A stretch of 14,438 bases of DNA from UBA11524 sp045132495 (lineage in GTDB: Bacteria; Bacillota; Clostridia; Christensenellales; Aristaeellaceae). Shown here piece after piece: positions 14,130-14,438 of the stretch. Position numbers and translations under genes: made by a program. Each line of letters opens with the position of its first letter. Positions within the stretch are counted from its first letter, which is position 1. Under the pieces are notes generated by a model. The model saw only the letters and a program-made list of their open reading frames with translations, was not told where the DNA came from and searched no databases. The stretch lies in assembly GCA_045132495.1 (NCBI GenBank), contig JBGUSK010000038.1, positions 1 through 14,438 of the forward strand. The letters are read 5' to 3'.

Positions 14130-14158
14130 GCAGTTCACAGGTGCGTCCTATACTGACC

Positions 14159-14187
14159 TTGCATGACGCACTTGATTCTGTTATAAT
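14159..14187 (+). promoter_or_regulatory. Promoter of the response regulator gene
   Basis: TTGCAT (14159-14164), a 17-bp spacer and a perfect TATAAT (14182-14187), 27 bp before the start codon. Confidence 0.65.
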
Positions 14188-14214
14188 AAAGTTACACAAA
14201 GGAGTTGGTTATAG

Positions 14215-14438
14215 ATGTTCACTATCATGATCGTTGAGGATGATCAGGCACTGCAGCGGATGATGTGTGCCTTTTTGGGGCTGAATGGCTACCAGACCAT
14301 CCCTGCCGCCAATGGCGAGGAGGCACTGGACGCAATTGAGAAGGTCATGCCAGATCTGGTCATCGCAGACGTAATGATGCCCGTCATGGATGGCTGGGAG
14401 CTGACAGCTGAACTGCGCAGCGCCTATCCCCTGCTGCC
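14215..14438 (+). CDS. Response regulator, receiver domain (3' truncated)
   Basis: The visible 74 residues are the first part of a CheY-like receiver domain, cut by the window end. The acidic pocket is VEDD (residues 7-10), and the predicted phospho-acceptor is Asp52 in IADVMMPVMDG (50-60). The start ATG has an AAAGGAG 10 nt upstream and its own promoter. The output domain lies outside, so the target process and class (DNA-binding or not) cannot be told. A partner histidine kinase may follow. Confidence 0.93.
   Translation, partial: MFTIMIVEDDQALQRMMCAFLGLNGYQTIPAANGEEALDAIEKVMPDLVIADVMMPVMDGWELTAELRSAYPLL

Overview
The window is about 14.4 kb of ordinary-looking chromosome from a fairly GC-rich Gram-positive bacterium, most likely an uncultured or little-studied Clostridia lineage. 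This rests on conserved Firmicutes gene neighbourhoods (an Asp23-like gene, then the DAK2-type fatty acid kinase gene fakA/yloV, then recG; lepA near hemW), a tyrosine T-box leader, GGAGG ribosome binding sites, consensus sigma-A-type promoters and a secreted bacterial SH3 protein. I see no transposon, phage, integrase, CRISPR array, tRNA or rRNA. The taxonomic guess is inference from gene content only.

Left part (1-3334): the C-terminal half of lepA (EF4) is followed by a SLOG-family protein gene read the same way. A small membrane-protein gene (DUF1622 type) runs head-on into the SLOG gene, and their 3' ends overlap by 13 bp. hemW diverges from the membrane-protein gene across a 72-bp gap with overlapping -10 elements. 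A hairpin terminator closes hemW against the converging ppk gene.

Middle part, minus strand (3329-10574): asp23-like, fakA, recG and ppk1 form one probable operon. It is read leftward from a promoter at 9611-9639 and covers membrane-lipid precursor activation, DNA repair and polyphosphate metabolism. Upstream of it, and separately transcribed with its own promoter and terminator, is a secreted protein with two SH3b-like domains.

Right part, plus strand (10674-14438): a promoter with two perfect consensus hexamers drives a complete tyrosine-type T-box leader. It has Stem I with a UAC specifier, a UGGU tRNA-end-binding bulge, and an antiterminator and terminator that exclude each other. Behind it lie a PLP aminotransferase gene, tyrS and an IMPACT/YigZ-family gene that overlaps tyrS by 4 nt, then a terminator. 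Uncharged tRNA-Tyr should switch on all three genes. The window ends in the receiver domain of a response regulator with its own promoter.

I found no clearly new system. The points most worth a second look are the tyrosine T-box operon that joins an unassigned aminotransferase and an IMPACT-family protein to tyrS, the predicted long antisense transcript across the SLOG gene, and the triple tandem repeat that forms the asp23 ribosome binding site.
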